This document shows positions 1-8,496 of a stretch of DNA of 64,000 nucleotides, piece after piece. This DNA is from Butyrivibrio sp. INlla18 (GTDB taxonomy: Bacteria; Bacillota; Clostridia; Lachnospirales; Lachnospiraceae): contig NZ_FMXK01000004.1 in assembly GCF_900103635.1 (NCBI RefSeq), positions 62,001 to 126,000 on the forward strand, read 5' to 3'. Under the pieces are notes generated by a model. It was not told the DNA's origin and searched no databases. It saw nothing but the letters and a program-made list of their open reading frames with translations. Every line of letters begins with the position of its first letter. The first letter of the stretch is position 1. The position numbers and the translations under genes are program-made.

Positions 1-617
1 CTGTTAGCTATTGAGAGCGCCTTCTTGGCATTCTGCTCAACCAAAAGAACTGTAACTCCGTCCTTGTTGATCTTCTCGATAATATCAAAGATCTCATTTA
101 CAAAGATTGGTGAAAGACCCATGGATGGCTCATCGAGAAGGATGATCTCAGGATGAGACATAAGGGCTCTACCCATAGCAAGCATCTGCTGCTCACCACC
201 ACTAAGTGTTCCAGCAAGCTGGCTCTTTCTCTCTTCAAGTCTTGGGAAGCGCTGATAAATAGTCTTAAGTGTCTCGTCCATCTCAGCCTTATCTTTTCTG
301 GTATAAGCTCCCATCTTGAGGTTCTGCAGAACGGTCATTTCAGCAAATACACGCCTTCCCTCTGGAACCTGCGCCATTCCAAGATTTACGATCTTGTGAC
401 CTGGAATCGTTGTGATATTCTGATCTTTGTAAACGATCTCACCTTTATCCGCCTGAATAAGGCCTGATAAAGTGTGAAGTGTTGTGGTCTTACCTGCTCC
501 GTTAGCACCTATGAGGGCTACGATCTCTCCTTTGTCTACATGAAAAGAGACACCTTTAAGAGACTGGATAACACCATAATATACGCTTAAATCTTTTACG
601 CTTAAAAATTCGCTCAT
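1..617 (-). CDS. livF: Branched-chain amino acid ABC transporter ATPase LivF (C-terminus cut by window edge)
   Basis: ATP-binding subunit of the high-affinity branched-chain amino acid importer, acting on the inner face of the membrane with LivG. About 205 codons are present. Seen on the minus strand: an N-terminal MSEFLSVKDLSVYYG, Walker A GANGAGKTT, signature LSGGEQQ, Walker B IILLDEPS followed by MGLSP, and the switch region VLLVEQNA. This is the LivF rather than LivG pattern (an intact LSGGEQQ signature). The gene starts 28 bp after the livG stop and is the last visible gene of the livHMGF run. Its last ~30 codons lie outside the window. Confidence 0.93.
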   Translation of the reverse strand, partial: MSEFLSVKDLSVYYGVIQSLKGVSFHVDKGEIVALIGANGAGKTTTLHTLSGLIQADKGEIVYKDQNITTIPGHKIVNLGMAQVPEGRRVFAEMTVLQNLKMGAYTRKDKAEMDETLKTIYQRFPRLEERKSQLAGTLSGGEQQMLAMGRALMSHPEIILLDEPSMGLSPIFVNEIFDIIEKINKDGVTVLLVEQNAKKALSIAN

Positions 618-645
618 AATATATTCTCCAAGTAATTTAGTCCTC

Positions 646-1401
646 TCAGCCTAAGTAAGCCTTGATTACTTCTGGATTAGCAAGGACCTCTTTGGTCTCG
701 CCCTGGCACAGAACTCTTCCAAAGTTAAGAACTGTAAGCTTCTCACAGATTCCTGATACAAGCTTCATATCATGCTCGATCAAAAGAATCGTCATTCCAA
801 ATTCTTTACGAACTAATGAGATAGTATCCATCAGTTCTTTGGTCTCATTTGGATTCATGCCTGCTGCAGGCTCATCAAGTAAGAGAAGCTTTGGATTTGT
901 AGCCATAGCTCTTGCTATCTCAAGTTTTCTCTGCTTACCATAAGGAAGATTAGATGCCAGTGTATCTTTTTCTCCATCAAGATCAAAGACCTTAAGAAGC
1001 TTCATAGCCTCTTCATTCATTTCCTTCTCGACTTTTCTATACTTTCCAACATGAAGAACTCCCTCAAGAGTGCTGTATTTGAAGCGCTCAGAAAGTCCAA
1101 CCTTAACATTATCGATAACAGACATCTGCTTAAAAAGTCTAATATTCTGGAAGGTTCTTGCGATACCTGCCTGATTGATCTGAACAGTGTTCTTTCTGGT
1201 GATATCCTCGCCATCAAGCTTGATGATGCCTTCGTTTGGCTTGTACACGCCTGTAAGAAGGTTAAATACAGTTGTTTTACCAGCTCCGTTTGGTCCGATG
1301 AGTCCGTAGAGCTCGCCCTTTTCGATCTGAAGGTTAAAGTCATCAACGGCTCTAAGTCCTCCAAAGGAGATACTAAGCTTATTTACATCTAAAAGTGTCA
1401 T
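646..1401 (-). CDS. livG: Branched-chain amino acid ABC transporter ATPase LivG
   Basis: Second ATPase subunit of the Liv importer, 251 aa, the usual family length. Walker A GPNGAGKTT lies near residues 36-44. Walker B is LLLLDEPA followed by AGMNP. The ABC signature has the LivG-type departure from LSGGQ (LPYGKQRK), and the C-terminal segment VLNFGRVLCQG is typical of LivG. The start overlaps the livM stop by 4 bp, which suggests translational coupling. LivF and LivG normally form the ATPase heterodimer under the LivH/LivM permeases. Confidence 0.94.
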   Translation of the reverse strand: MTLLDVNKLSISFGGLRAVDDFNLQIEKGELYGLIGPNGAGKTTVFNLLTGVYKPNEGIIKLDGEDITRKNTVQINQAGIARTFQNIRLFKQMSVIDNVKVGLSERFKYSTLEGVLHVGKYRKVEKEMNEEAMKLLKVFDLDGEKDTLASNLPYGKQRKLEIARAMATNPKLLLLDEPAAGMNPNETKELMDTISLVRKEFGMTILLIEHDMKLVSGICEKLTVLNFGRVLCQGETKEVLANPEVIKAYLG

Positions 1402-2441
1402 GCCTTTGCCCCCTTTCTAACTGTGAAGCGGCCAAAGGTCTTCTTTCTCCAGTCGATTACCTTAGGTGACCAGTTAACGATCATCATTACTATGAGAATG
1501 ATTGAATAGATCAGCATACGATATGTATTGAGTCCTCTAAGGAGCTCTGGTAATACATACAAAATGCACGCAGCAATAACGCTTCCTCTGATATTTCCGA
1601 TTCCGCCAAGTACCACATATACAAGGATCATGATGGATGCGTTAAATCCAAAGTACTGAGATGAAGCTGTAAGTGATGTGATATTGTGTGAATAAAGAAC
1701 TCCTGCTGCTCCAGCAATGGCTGCAGAAATAACAAATGCAAGCATCTTGTACTTGGTAATATTGATTCCTGTTGCCTCAGCTGCGATAGCATTGTCTCTG
1801 ATAGCCATGATTGCACGACCATCTCTTGAATTTACAAGGTTCTGAACCACGAAAAGAGCTAATAGAAGCACAACAATACTGATAGTAAAGTTAGCATCGT
1901 GTGGAGTTCCTGTAATACCCATAGCTCCGTTGACAATAACTTCTCCATCAGGCTCCATGCCAAGCTCCATAGCATTCTTTAATGAAAAGTGAAGTCCATG
2001 CTTGTCAATTCCAATATAAAATGCATTGATAACTGTCTTGATGATCTCGCCAAAGGCCAATGTAACGATGGCGAGATAGTCGCCCTTAAGTCTAAGTACT
2101 GGAATTCCAATGAGAAATCCGAACAAAGCCGCAAAAGCGATTCCCACAACAAATGCCAGGATAAATCTTGGGGCAGTTGGAAGAACGTTCTGAGTAACCT
2201 TTGAAAAAAATGCGCTGGTAAAAGCTCCTATGCACATAAATCCGCAGTGTCCAATACTAAGCTCTCCTAAAATACCTACGCAAAGGTTAAGAGCAACAGC
2301 TATTACTGCGTAATAGGTCATTGGGACCAAAAGTCCTCTCATATGACTTGAAAGATTTCCGGTAGCTGCAAGTACCTGGAATATTATAAATGCTAAGATC
2401 ACAATTCCATAGGTGATCAGATTATCATATTTCTTTTTCAT
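1398..2441 (-). CDS. livM: Branched-chain amino acid ABC transporter permease LivM
   Basis: Membrane permease of the Liv importer, 347 aa. About nine hydrophobic segments are visible, with the BPD_transp_2 landmarks: GELSIGHCGFM-type motif near the N-terminal third, LRLKGDYLAIVTLAFGEI in the middle, and the cytoplasmic EAA-like loop containing AAEATGINITKYK followed by ISAAIAGAAG. LivM pairs with LivH as the transmembrane heterodimer. It sits 13 bp after the livH stop and overlaps livG by 4 bp, consistent with one transcript. Confidence 0.93.
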   Translation of the reverse strand: MKKKYDNLITYGIVILAFIIFQVLAATGNLSSHMRGLLVPMTYYAVIAVALNLCVGILGELSIGHCGFMCIGAFTSAFFSKVTQNVLPTAPRFILAFVVGIAFAALFGFLIGIPVLRLKGDYLAIVTLAFGEIIKTVINAFYIGIDKHGLHFSLKNAMELGMEPDGEVIVNGAMGITGTPHDANFTISIVVLLLALFVVQNLVNSRDGRAIMAIRDNAIAAEATGINITKYKMLAFVISAAIAGAAGVLYSHNITSLTASSQYFGFNASIMILVYVVLGGIGNIRGSVIAACILYVLPELLRGLNTYRMLIYSIILIVMMIVNWSPKVIDWRKKTFGRFTVRKGAKA

Positions 2442-2454
2442 GCCTTCACCCCCG

Positions 2455-3339
2455 TCATACCTTTTCTTGTATTTTTTTACCGAGTATTCCGGTAGGTTTC
2501 ACTAATAATACGATTACAAGAATACCGAACACAATGGCATCTGAAAGCTGTGATGAAATATAGGTTTTACTAAGGATCTCTACTATTCCAAGTACAAGTC
2601 CACCGATCATAGCTCCTGGAATTGATCCGATTCCGCCAAGAACCGCTGCTACGAAAGCCTTGATACCAGGCATTGCTCCTGTATATGGAGAAAGAGATGG
2701 ATATGCTGAGCAAAGAAGCGCTCCAGCAATAGCTGCAAGAGCTGAACCGATAGCAAATGTCAGCATGATGGTCTTGTTAACATCTATACCCATAAGAGTT
2801 GCCGCTCCCTTATCTTCGGCAACTGCAAGCATTGCTTGACCCTGCTTGGTCTTTTTGATAAAGAGCTGTAAAACTACAAGTACCAATACGCTAATGAGGA
2901 TGGTGACTATTGTTACACCCTGAATTCGAAGCTGTCCACCAGCAAAAGACAAGCCTTCCCAGCTGATAACTGATGAAAAAGACTTAATGTCTGCACCGAA
3001 TATAAGAAGGGCCACGTTCTCAAGGAAATAGCTGACGCCGATAGCTGTAATGAGCACTGCCAAAGGAGATGCTGCTCCACGAAGTGGTCTATAAGCCACA
3101 AATTCAGTTGTAATTCCAAGGATTGTACAGAGGACGACTGCCACCAGAATTCCTAAAAGTGGATTACCTCCTAGAGATGCTGTCACCGAAAAGATGATGT
3201 AACAGCCTACCATGATAAAATCACCGTGGGCGAAATTGAGCATCTTAGCTATACCGTAAACCATCGTATATCCTAAAGCGATGATGGCATATATGCTTCC
3301 TAAGCTAAGCCCACTAATAAGATATGTTAAAAAACTCAT
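2455..3339 (-). CDS. livH: Branched-chain amino acid ABC transporter permease LivH
   Basis: Membrane permease of the Liv importer, 294 aa from the start chosen here. I use the ATG at 3339 because GGAGG sits five bases before it. An in-frame TTG at 3351 would put that ribosome site inside the gene. Hydrophobic segments begin at once (LISGLSLGSIYAIIALG), and LivH landmarks GMVYGI-like, MLNFAHGDFIMVG and VLGGIGSIPGAMIGG are present. It is the first gene after the hairpin that follows livJ. Confidence 0.93.
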   Translation of the reverse strand: MSFLTYLISGLSLGSIYAIIALGYTMVYGIAKMLNFAHGDFIMVGCYIIFSVTASLGGNPLLGILVAVVLCTILGITTEFVAYRPLRGAASPLAVLITAIGVSYFLENVALLIFGADIKSFSSVISWEGLSFAGGQLRIQGVTIVTILISVLVLVVLQLFIKKTKQGQAMLAVAEDKGAATLMGIDVNKTIMLTFAIGSALAAIAGALLCSAYPSLSPYTGAMPGIKAFVAAVLGGIGSIPGAMIGGLVLGIVEILSKTYISSQLSDAIVFGILVIVLLVKPTGILGKKIQEKV

Positions 3340-3430
3340 ATCTACCTCCAACTCTTGATACTTTTTATCCTTTTTTCACATAAATATATGATAGCACAAC
3401 AACCATAAAATTAATTACAAATATAACAAA

Positions 3431-3459
3431 CGAGGGCACTAATTTTTTCAGCGCCCTCG
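3431..3459 (-). terminator. Weak hairpin between livJ and livH (attenuator-like)
   Basis: A 7-bp perfect stem (CGAGGGC with GCCCTCG) encloses a 15-nt loop, 40 bp after the livJ stop and before livH. On the minus strand it is followed by a T-rich but not uninterrupted run. A partial terminator at this point would let the binding protein be made in excess over the membrane genes, as is common for ABC importers. It may also simply stabilise the livJ 3' end. Confidence 0.5.
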
Positions 3460-3498
3460 CTAAATAATAGTCGATTAAATTATTTTATAAAGAGACGA

Positions 3499-4686
3499 TC
3501 ACTGAGCTGATACGTAAGCTCCGTCCTTGATAACTACAGCCTTAGGCTCTTTGTTTGGCTCACCGCTTGCATCCCAAGTCATCTTAGAAGATGTAAGACC
3601 TGAAGCCTCGATCTCAACCATAGCAGCCTTAAGCTTGTCACCAATCTCAGAAACGCTCATATCAGGAGTTACGCCTGCCTTCTCGATAGCTTCCTTGATG
3701 ATGTAAACAGCATCATAAGCATCTGCTGCAAACTGGTTAGGAACTTCACCGTATTTTTCCTTGTACTTAGTTACAAAGTTAACTGTAAGATCATCTGTAG
3801 CATCAGCTGCGAAAGGTGTCAGAAGCATTACGCCCTCAGCAAGTGATGTATCAAAGTTATCAACTGTAAGAAGTCCATCAAGACCATCTACACCAAAAAA
3901 GATTGGTGAATATCCCATTGTGTTAGCCTGTGTAAGGATAAGTGATGCATCCTTGTAGTAGATAGGAAGGAATACAAGATCTGCTCCTGCGTCCTTAGCC
4001 TTCTGAAGCTGAACTGAGAAATCAGTGTTGTTATCCTGAGTGAATGCCTCAGCAGAAACGATCTCAAAGTTCTTGCCTTCAGACTCTTCTACAAACTTCT
4101 GATAGATTCCGTTTGAATAAACGTCTGAGCTGTCATAGATGATGCCAACCTTTGTAGCAAGCTTCTTGTCAGAAATATACTGAGCAGAAGCAATACCCTG
4201 GTTAGGATCTGAGAAGCATACACGGAAAGCGTTGTCATACTTTACGCAATCAACTGCTGATCCTGAAGGTGTAAGCTGGAACATGTTGTCAGCCTTTGTG
4301 TACTCTGAAACAGCAATTGAGCAAGCACTTGTTGTTGATCCAACAAGGACCTGCATTCCCCAGTCCTTAAGTGTATTATAAGCATTTACAGATTTCTCAG
4401 CGTTGAGCTCATCATCTTCTTTGCTGTACTCAACCTTAAATCCGTTGATTCCGCCTGCTGCATTAATCTCCTCAACTGCAAGCTCTGCTGCGTTACAAAC
4501 TGCATTACCATATGCTGCAGCTCCACCTGTAAGTGGTCCAATAGCACCAATCTTGAATGTAGCCTCTCCGCTAGCTGATCCTTCTGCTGGAGCAGAACCT
4601 TCAGTAGCATCAGCACAACCAACGATCATAGATGCAACCATTGCTGTAGCCATGAAAGTACTCAATACCTTTTTAAATCTCTTCAT
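3499..4686 (-). CDS. livJ: Branched-chain amino acid-binding lipoprotein (LivJ/LivK type)
   Basis: Extracellular substrate-binding protein of the Liv importer, 395 aa. A lipoprotein signal peptide is visible: positively charged MKRFKK, a hydrophobic stretch, then lipobox IVGC with the lipidated Cys at residue 24. The mature part begins FKIGAIGPLTGGAAAYG, the hallmark of the Peripla_BP_6 (Leu/Ile/Val-binding) fold. A near-perfect AGGAGG ribosome site lies before the ATG. Substrate range within branched-chain and related amino acids cannot be told from the sequence. Confidence 0.92.
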   Translation of the reverse strand: MKRFKKVLSTFMATAMVASMIVGCADATEGSAPAEGSASGEATFKIGAIGPLTGGAAAYGNAVCNAAELAVEEINAAGGINGFKVEYSKEDDELNAEKSVNAYNTLKDWGMQVLVGSTTSACSIAVSEYTKADNMFQLTPSGSAVDCVKYDNAFRVCFSDPNQGIASAQYISDKKLATKVGIIYDSSDVYSNGIYQKFVEESEGKNFEIVSAEAFTQDNNTDFSVQLQKAKDAGADLVFLPIYYKDASLILTQANTMGYSPIFFGVDGLDGLLTVDNFDTSLAEGVMLLTPFAADATDDLTVNFVTKYKEKYGEVPNQFAADAYDAVYIIKEAIEKAGVTPDMSVSEIGDKLKAAMVEIEASGLTSSKMTWDASGEPNKEPKAVVIKDGAYVSAQ

Positions 4687-4758
4687 AATAATGTCCTCCT
4701 ATAAGAATGTAACAATTTGGAAGATGTATATTTGTATACAATCTCTTGTTACTTTTAA

Positions 4759-4787
4759 AGGTTAAAGCATTGTAGTGTAAAAGTCAA
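4759..4787 (-). promoter_or_regulatory. Putative sigma-A promoter of livJ
   Basis: On the minus strand a -35 TTGACT is followed by 17 bp and a poorer -10, TAACCT, about 75 bp upstream of livJ. A perfect 10-bp palindrome (TTGTATACAA, 4732-4741) lies in the leader just downstream and could be an operator. The -10 matches consensus poorly, so the exact site is uncertain. Confidence 0.4.
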
Positions 4788-4846
4788 TCGCAAAATTGCT
4801 TTTTTCTTTTATGATTGTTACAATTAAAAAAAGGGGGATGAATCCT

Positions 4847-5368
4847 ATGCTTCAATTATGTTATTTGGGGATAGCTTTCGCTTTCGTCTTCTATTTCGTT
4901 TTTGGAATAGCAGTCCGGCTTATGGAACTTACAGAAGCCAAGCGAAACTCCGCTCGACTGGCAATAGTCATTTCTTCCGTTTCAATCGTAATGATCTCCA
5001 GTTTTTTTGCTGGGATCCTTAATCTCAGGGTTGGTATCTATCTTACTGGTATACTAAGTCTTATCCTTTCTGCGGTCGCTTTTTTCATACTGACATCCAT
5101 TGTTGTTGAACTTTATAATATACATACCCGCATCAAAATGAGAAGATTCATGGTTCTTTTTGATATTGTGGACAAGCTCATAAATGAAGGTAAGACTAAT
5201 GAAGAGATTTTGAATTATCTAACAGGAATTCAAAAGCTCACCAAAAAAGAAGCTTCGGATTTTCTAGATTTTATAACTGATCCAGATAATCATCAGTTTC
5301 TTGTTGATGTAAATGAAAAGATACAGGAAGCCAAATTACTTGGTCATCTTCCTAATAATATCAGATAA
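4847..5368 (+). CDS. Membrane protein of unknown function, three N-terminal TM segments
   Basis: Not recognised. The ATG at 4847 is preferred because a G-rich ribosome site (GGGGG) lies about nine bases upstream. An earlier ATG at 4838 abuts that site. The 173-aa product has three hydrophobic segments in residues 1-85, then a cytosolic-looking helical tail that includes a basic patch (RIKMRRF) and an acidic, lysine-rich end. It is divergent from livJ and followed by a strong hairpin, so it appears monocistronic. Confidence 0.7.
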   Translation: MLQLCYLGIAFAFVFYFVFGIAVRLMELTEAKRNSARLAIVISSVSIVMISSFFAGILNLRVGIYLTGILSLILSAVAFFILTSIVVELYNIHTRIKMRRFMVLFDIVDKLINEGKTNEEILNYLTGIQKLTKKEASDFLDFITDPDNHQFLVDVNEKIQEAKLLGHLPNNIR

Positions 5369-5378
5369 AAGCCAAAAC

Positions 5379-5414
5379 AAAGACGGCGCCTACATTAAAT
5401 GTAGACACCGTCTT
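5379..5414. terminator. Bidirectional intrinsic terminator
   Basis: A long stem (AAAGACGG and CTACAT paired with ATGTAG and CCGTCTTT, with small internal mismatches and a TAA loop) followed by TTTTTATATTT on the plus strand. It ends the membrane-protein gene at 4847-5368. It can also serve the convergent small gene 5444-5728, since A-rich sequence lies on the other side. Confidence 0.8.
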
Positions 5415-5443
5415 TTTATATTTCCATCCTACCTGAAATATCA

Positions 5444-5728
5444 TCATGCAAAAAGATCTACTGAATTACCTTCCATTCCGTATGATAATCCAACGGAATC
5501 ACTTCCATATCCTACTGTCATGCCCTGAAACTTCTCTGCCACCTCGTTGTACATCTTGTTTACCTTCTGAGCATTTGGATAAACAACTGGAGGAACATTC
5601 TCGATCTCTCCCTTTAATCCCGTCTCCTTGAAGGCATCTGATACATCTGATCTATTCTTGATCGAATAATTAAGAGGCTGAACGAAGCTCATTCCATATG
5701 CACCAATTCCACCTACTGACAATCCCAT
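5444..5728 (-). CDS. Small glycine-rich protein of unknown function
   Basis: Not recognised. About 94 aa from the ATG at 5728 (MGLSVGGIGAYG). A second ATG at 5734 is possible, and the upstream GTG is less likely because the GAGAGG ribosome site overlaps it. The N-terminus is glycine-rich. The remainder is soluble with no membrane segment or cysteine motif. It is convergent with the preceding gene. A possible promoter (TTGCAT, 17 bp, TAATAT) lies at 5771-5799 on the minus strand. Confidence 0.55.
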   Translation of the reverse strand: MGLSVGGIGAYGMSFVQPLNYSIKNRSDVSDAFKETGLKGEIENVPPVVYPNAQKVNKMYNEVAEKFQGMTVGYGSDSVGLSYGMEGNSVDLFA

Positions 5729-5770
5729 ATACATATATCCTCTCACAAACGCACATTACTCATCATGGAT

Positions 5771-5799
5771 ATATTATTCTTTTTGGCCCAAATATGCAA
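5771..5799 (-). promoter_or_regulatory. Possible promoter of the small gene 5444-5728
   Basis: Minus-strand hexamers TTGCAT and TAATAT separated by exactly 17 bp, about 43 bp before the gene. Each hexamer matches consensus only partly (3/6 and 4/6), so this is a weak call. Confidence 0.35.
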
Positions 5800-5910
5800 T
5801 TACGCCCGTTGAAATTTTATGTAAATAAAAAGTAGTAATTTATGAAATTTTATTAAAAACTATGTTATTATTATGAAGTAGGGTAAAACAGAAGAGAAAG
5901 GAGCACTGTT

Positions 5911-6177
5911 ATGAGTAACAACCAGCTGCGATATTCTCCGTTCAAACCTAATCTGAAGACAGCCGAAGTATTTGCTTGGGGCGATCCGGAGTATAATCTA
6001 TTTGATCAGCTAAACGACAAGTACGCGCAAAGTCATCCAGAGTATTCTGCATTATCATCTTATGAAAAAATGGTCATCCGTGAGCAGATTCATCATGAGG
6101 CCATAGGCCTGACTCCATTAAATCTTATTTCTGACTTTATAGAAGATCCTCAGTTCGACGAATTCCGTTTCATGTAA
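5911..6177 (+). CDS. Small soluble protein of unknown function (88 aa)
   Basis: Not recognised. AAAGGAGC lies seven bases before the ATG, a good ribosome site. The 88-aa product is acidic and aromatic-rich (tyrosine and phenylalanine spread throughout), without cysteines, signal peptide or membrane segment. It reads as a compact helical protein ending in FDEFRFM. It stands alone between an AT-rich divergent spacer and the convergent CLC gene, with a 10-bp gap to the latter's stop. Confidence 0.7.
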   Translation: MSNNQLRYSPFKPNLKTAEVFAWGDPEYNLFDQLNDKYAQSHPEYSALSSYEKMVIREQIHHEAIGLTPLNLISDFIEDPQFDEFRFM

Positions 6178-6187
6178 CTTGCTTTGC

Positions 6188-7480
6188 TTATTTTGTATCC
6201 CTATTCACATATCTGTTGTGAAATTTGGAATATACAATCTTTTGACTGCTATACAGACTTGAATAGCCAGAGAAAGTGTAGCTTAGGGCTATTGCCAAAA
6301 GATAATATGGCATTCCTTTAAAGCCAAATAGCTCAAAGCATATGAAAAGAGATGAGATAGGGCAATTGGTAACGCCGCAGAACAAGGCGCCCATACCTAT
6401 TGCCGCACAAAGAGCTGGATCAAATCCCAAAAGCTGTGAATACAAACAGCCAAAGGTAGCACCGATATAAAGGGCCGGTACGATTTCACCGCCCTTATAT
6501 CCTGCACCTAACGTAAGGGCTGTAAATATTATCTTTAAAAGGAACGCTATATAAGGCGCCTCTCCTTTAACAGCCATTTCTATCACATTTATTCCCGCAC
6601 CATTATAAAGTCTTGTTCCAGAAGCAAATGTCAGGGCTGAAACTATGCATCCGCCTACAAATATCCTAATATATGGATTTGAGATCAGCTTTTTGTAGGT
6701 TCGTCCTGATAATTTAAGTACATTGCAAAAAAGCACGCTTACTACCGCACACAGTATTGCAAGTATACCTGTAAATACTGCGTTGTACAGCGAAAACTCA
6801 GGTACTACGTTTACAGAAAAAGTCTCTTCTACAACACCAAGATATTTGGATATGCCAGAAGCGACCAGTGCAGATATTACACAAGGCACCAGAGCTGAGT
6901 AATACATTATTCCAATATTTTCAATTTCCATAGCCATAAAGGCCGCTGTCATAGGAGTTCCAAAAAGAGCTGAGAATGCAGCACTCATGCCACACATAGT
7001 GATGATCTTAACATTGCCTTCCTTGAGTCTGAACAATTTGCCAAGGTTATAGCCAATGCTGCCGCCCATCTGAAGAGCAGCGCTTTCTCGACCGGTTGAA
7101 CCGCCAAAAAGATGTGTAAGTATTGTAGAAATAAAAATCAGGGGAGCCTTAGTAATTGGAAGGTTCTCCCCTGCTTGAATCGATTTGATGACAAGGTTAG
7201 TCCCCTTGTCTTCGTAGTCTTTGCATAATCTATATAAGAAAACAATAAGAAGACCGGCAAATGGCAAGCCTAGTATGATGTAGTCATGCTCTGTTCTAAA
7301 ATCTGTAGCCCATATTATCCCGTGATAGAACATTGCGCCTATTACACCAACTACTACGCCGGTAATGGATCCCAAAAGCACCCATCTGAGTAATACCCTT
7401 AGCTGTCCTAAAAGGTTAGCTTCCTGAATCTGTTCTATAATCTGCTTTACAGTACTCGACTCAGAATTGTTTTCTTTCAT
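6188..7480 (-). CDS. CLC-family anion transporter, CLC-F (fluoride/proton antiporter) type
   Basis: A 430-aa CLC protein with about ten hydrophobic segments. The segment THLFGGSTGRESAALQMGG holds the gating glutamate in the GRE motif and resembles the fluoride-type CLC-F signature. The chloride-type GSGIP motif that should lie about 35 residues upstream is absent: KGTNLVIKSI is there instead. The later GGEIVPALYIGATFG matches the second anion-binding motif. CLC-F proteins export fluoride in exchange for protons. No fluoride riboswitch is visible in the 16-bp gap upstream. A general chloride transporter is the alternative. Confidence 0.72.
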   Translation of the reverse strand: MKENNSESSTVKQIIEQIQEANLLGQLRVLLRWVLLGSITGVVVGVIGAMFYHGIIWATDFRTEHDYIILGLPFAGLLIVFLYRLCKDYEDKGTNLVIKSIQAGENLPITKAPLIFISTILTHLFGGSTGRESAALQMGGSIGYNLGKLFRLKEGNVKIITMCGMSAAFSALFGTPMTAAFMAMEIENIGIMYYSALVPCVISALVASGISKYLGVVEETFSVNVVPEFSLYNAVFTGILAILCAVVSVLFCNVLKLSGRTYKKLISNPYIRIFVGGCIVSALTFASGTRLYNGAGINVIEMAVKGEAPYIAFLLKIIFTALTLGAGYKGGEIVPALYIGATFGCLYSQLLGFDPALCAAIGMGALFCGVTNCPISSLFICFELFGFKGMPYYLLAIALSYTFSGYSSLYSSQKIVYSKFHNRYVNRDTK

Positions 7481-7496
7481 TTTTTCTTTTTATTCA

Positions 7497-8483
7497 TCAC
7501 CTATAGTTGCTAACATTGCTAGCATCAACTGGTTCAAAAGGAACAAAGATATACTTGCAGTCCTCTGTAGCATATTCGATGTTCTTGATAGATCCGCCCT
7601 TACTTAAGGCAATTGCCGCATCTACAGCTGCAGCGCCCTGTCCCTTGGCATTCTGAAGAACTGAAAAAGAAATCTCACCCTTTTCAATAGAAGCACATCC
7701 ATTAGATGTAGCATCTACGCCGCATACAGGAATATCCTTGTAGCTGTAGCCATTCTTTTTCATAGCTTCGATAACACCAAGTGCCATGGTATCGTTGTTA
7801 CAAAATACTGCGTCAACATCCTGTCCTGTAAGAGTAAATATGTTAAAGAGGTCCTCTGCCTTTGAATCTGACCAGTTACCGTAGTCAACAAACACATAAT
7901 TGGCATTGCAGCCATTATCTTTAAGAGTTTTCTTAACTGCGCTTGTTCTTCCAATCGTTCCAGAATGGCCAGGTTCTCCTTCTATTATTATAACATTCAT
8001 TGATGACGGATTGCCAAGTTTCTTTAAAACGTACTCAGCCTGAAGCTGTCCAGCCTCTTCCTCATTAGAAGCTACATAAATATATTTGTCAGCCTCCAAA
8101 TGTTCATCCTTTGGCTTATTGTTAACATATACTATAGGAAGGCCGTTAGAAGCTACATCCATCTGAAGAGCAGTGCTAGCATCAGCAAGCTTTATGATGA
8201 TAGCTGAATATCCCTGCTTTTTTGCACTCTCCACAAGAGAATACTGTGCTTCTACACTTTTTCCTGTCTGAACCAAGTCAACTGTGACACCTTTAGCCTC
8301 GCCCTCGCTTATGATAGCGTTAGACAAAGAAATCCTGAATACATCATTTCGATCTGGCATAATGAAAAGAATCTTTTTTCCTCCGCTATTCTCTGCGGCA
8401 GAAACAGTACTTGCCTGTCCGCAGCCCACAAGAGCTGTCACCATCAGTATCCCCACCAATAGACATGTTATAATTTTTTTCAT
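7497..8483 (-). CDS. Galactose/ribose-type periplasmic-binding lipoprotein
   Basis: A 328-aa extracellular solute-binding protein. The N-terminus has a lipoprotein signal ending in the lipobox LVGC (Cys at 21). The mature part matches the Peripla_BP_4 (MglB/RbsB) fold: ILFIMPDRNDVFRISL at the start, IVYVNNKP, EAGQLQAEYVLKKLG, and VFCNNDTMALGVIEAMKKNG followed by CGVDAT, the hallmark hinge segment. No permease or ATPase lies beside it. It is 13 bp from a chemoreceptor gene, so it may present ligand to that receptor. Confidence 0.88.
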   Translation of the reverse strand: MKKIITCLLVGILMVTALVGCGQASTVSAAENSGGKKILFIMPDRNDVFRISLSNAIISEGEAKGVTVDLVQTGKSVEAQYSLVESAKKQGYSAIIIKLADASTALQMDVASNGLPIVYVNNKPKDEHLEADKYIYVASNEEEAGQLQAEYVLKKLGNPSSMNVIIIEGEPGHSGTIGRTSAVKKTLKDNGCNANYVFVDYGNWSDSKAEDLFNIFTLTGQDVDAVFCNNDTMALGVIEAMKKNGYSYKDIPVCGVDATSNGCASIEKGEISFSVLQNAKGQGAAAVDAAIALSKGGSIKNIEYATEDCKYIFVPFEPVDASNVSNYR

Positions 8484-8496
8484 TTACGCTGCCTCC

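Noticed and set aside
3339..3351. Upstream TTG start of livH
   Set aside because: It would place the GGAGG ribosome site within the gene; the ATG at 3339 is better.
7480..7497. Fluoride riboswitch before the CLC-F-like gene
   Set aside because: The gap is only 16 bp and nothing in it or in the gap before the binding-protein gene resembles the motif.
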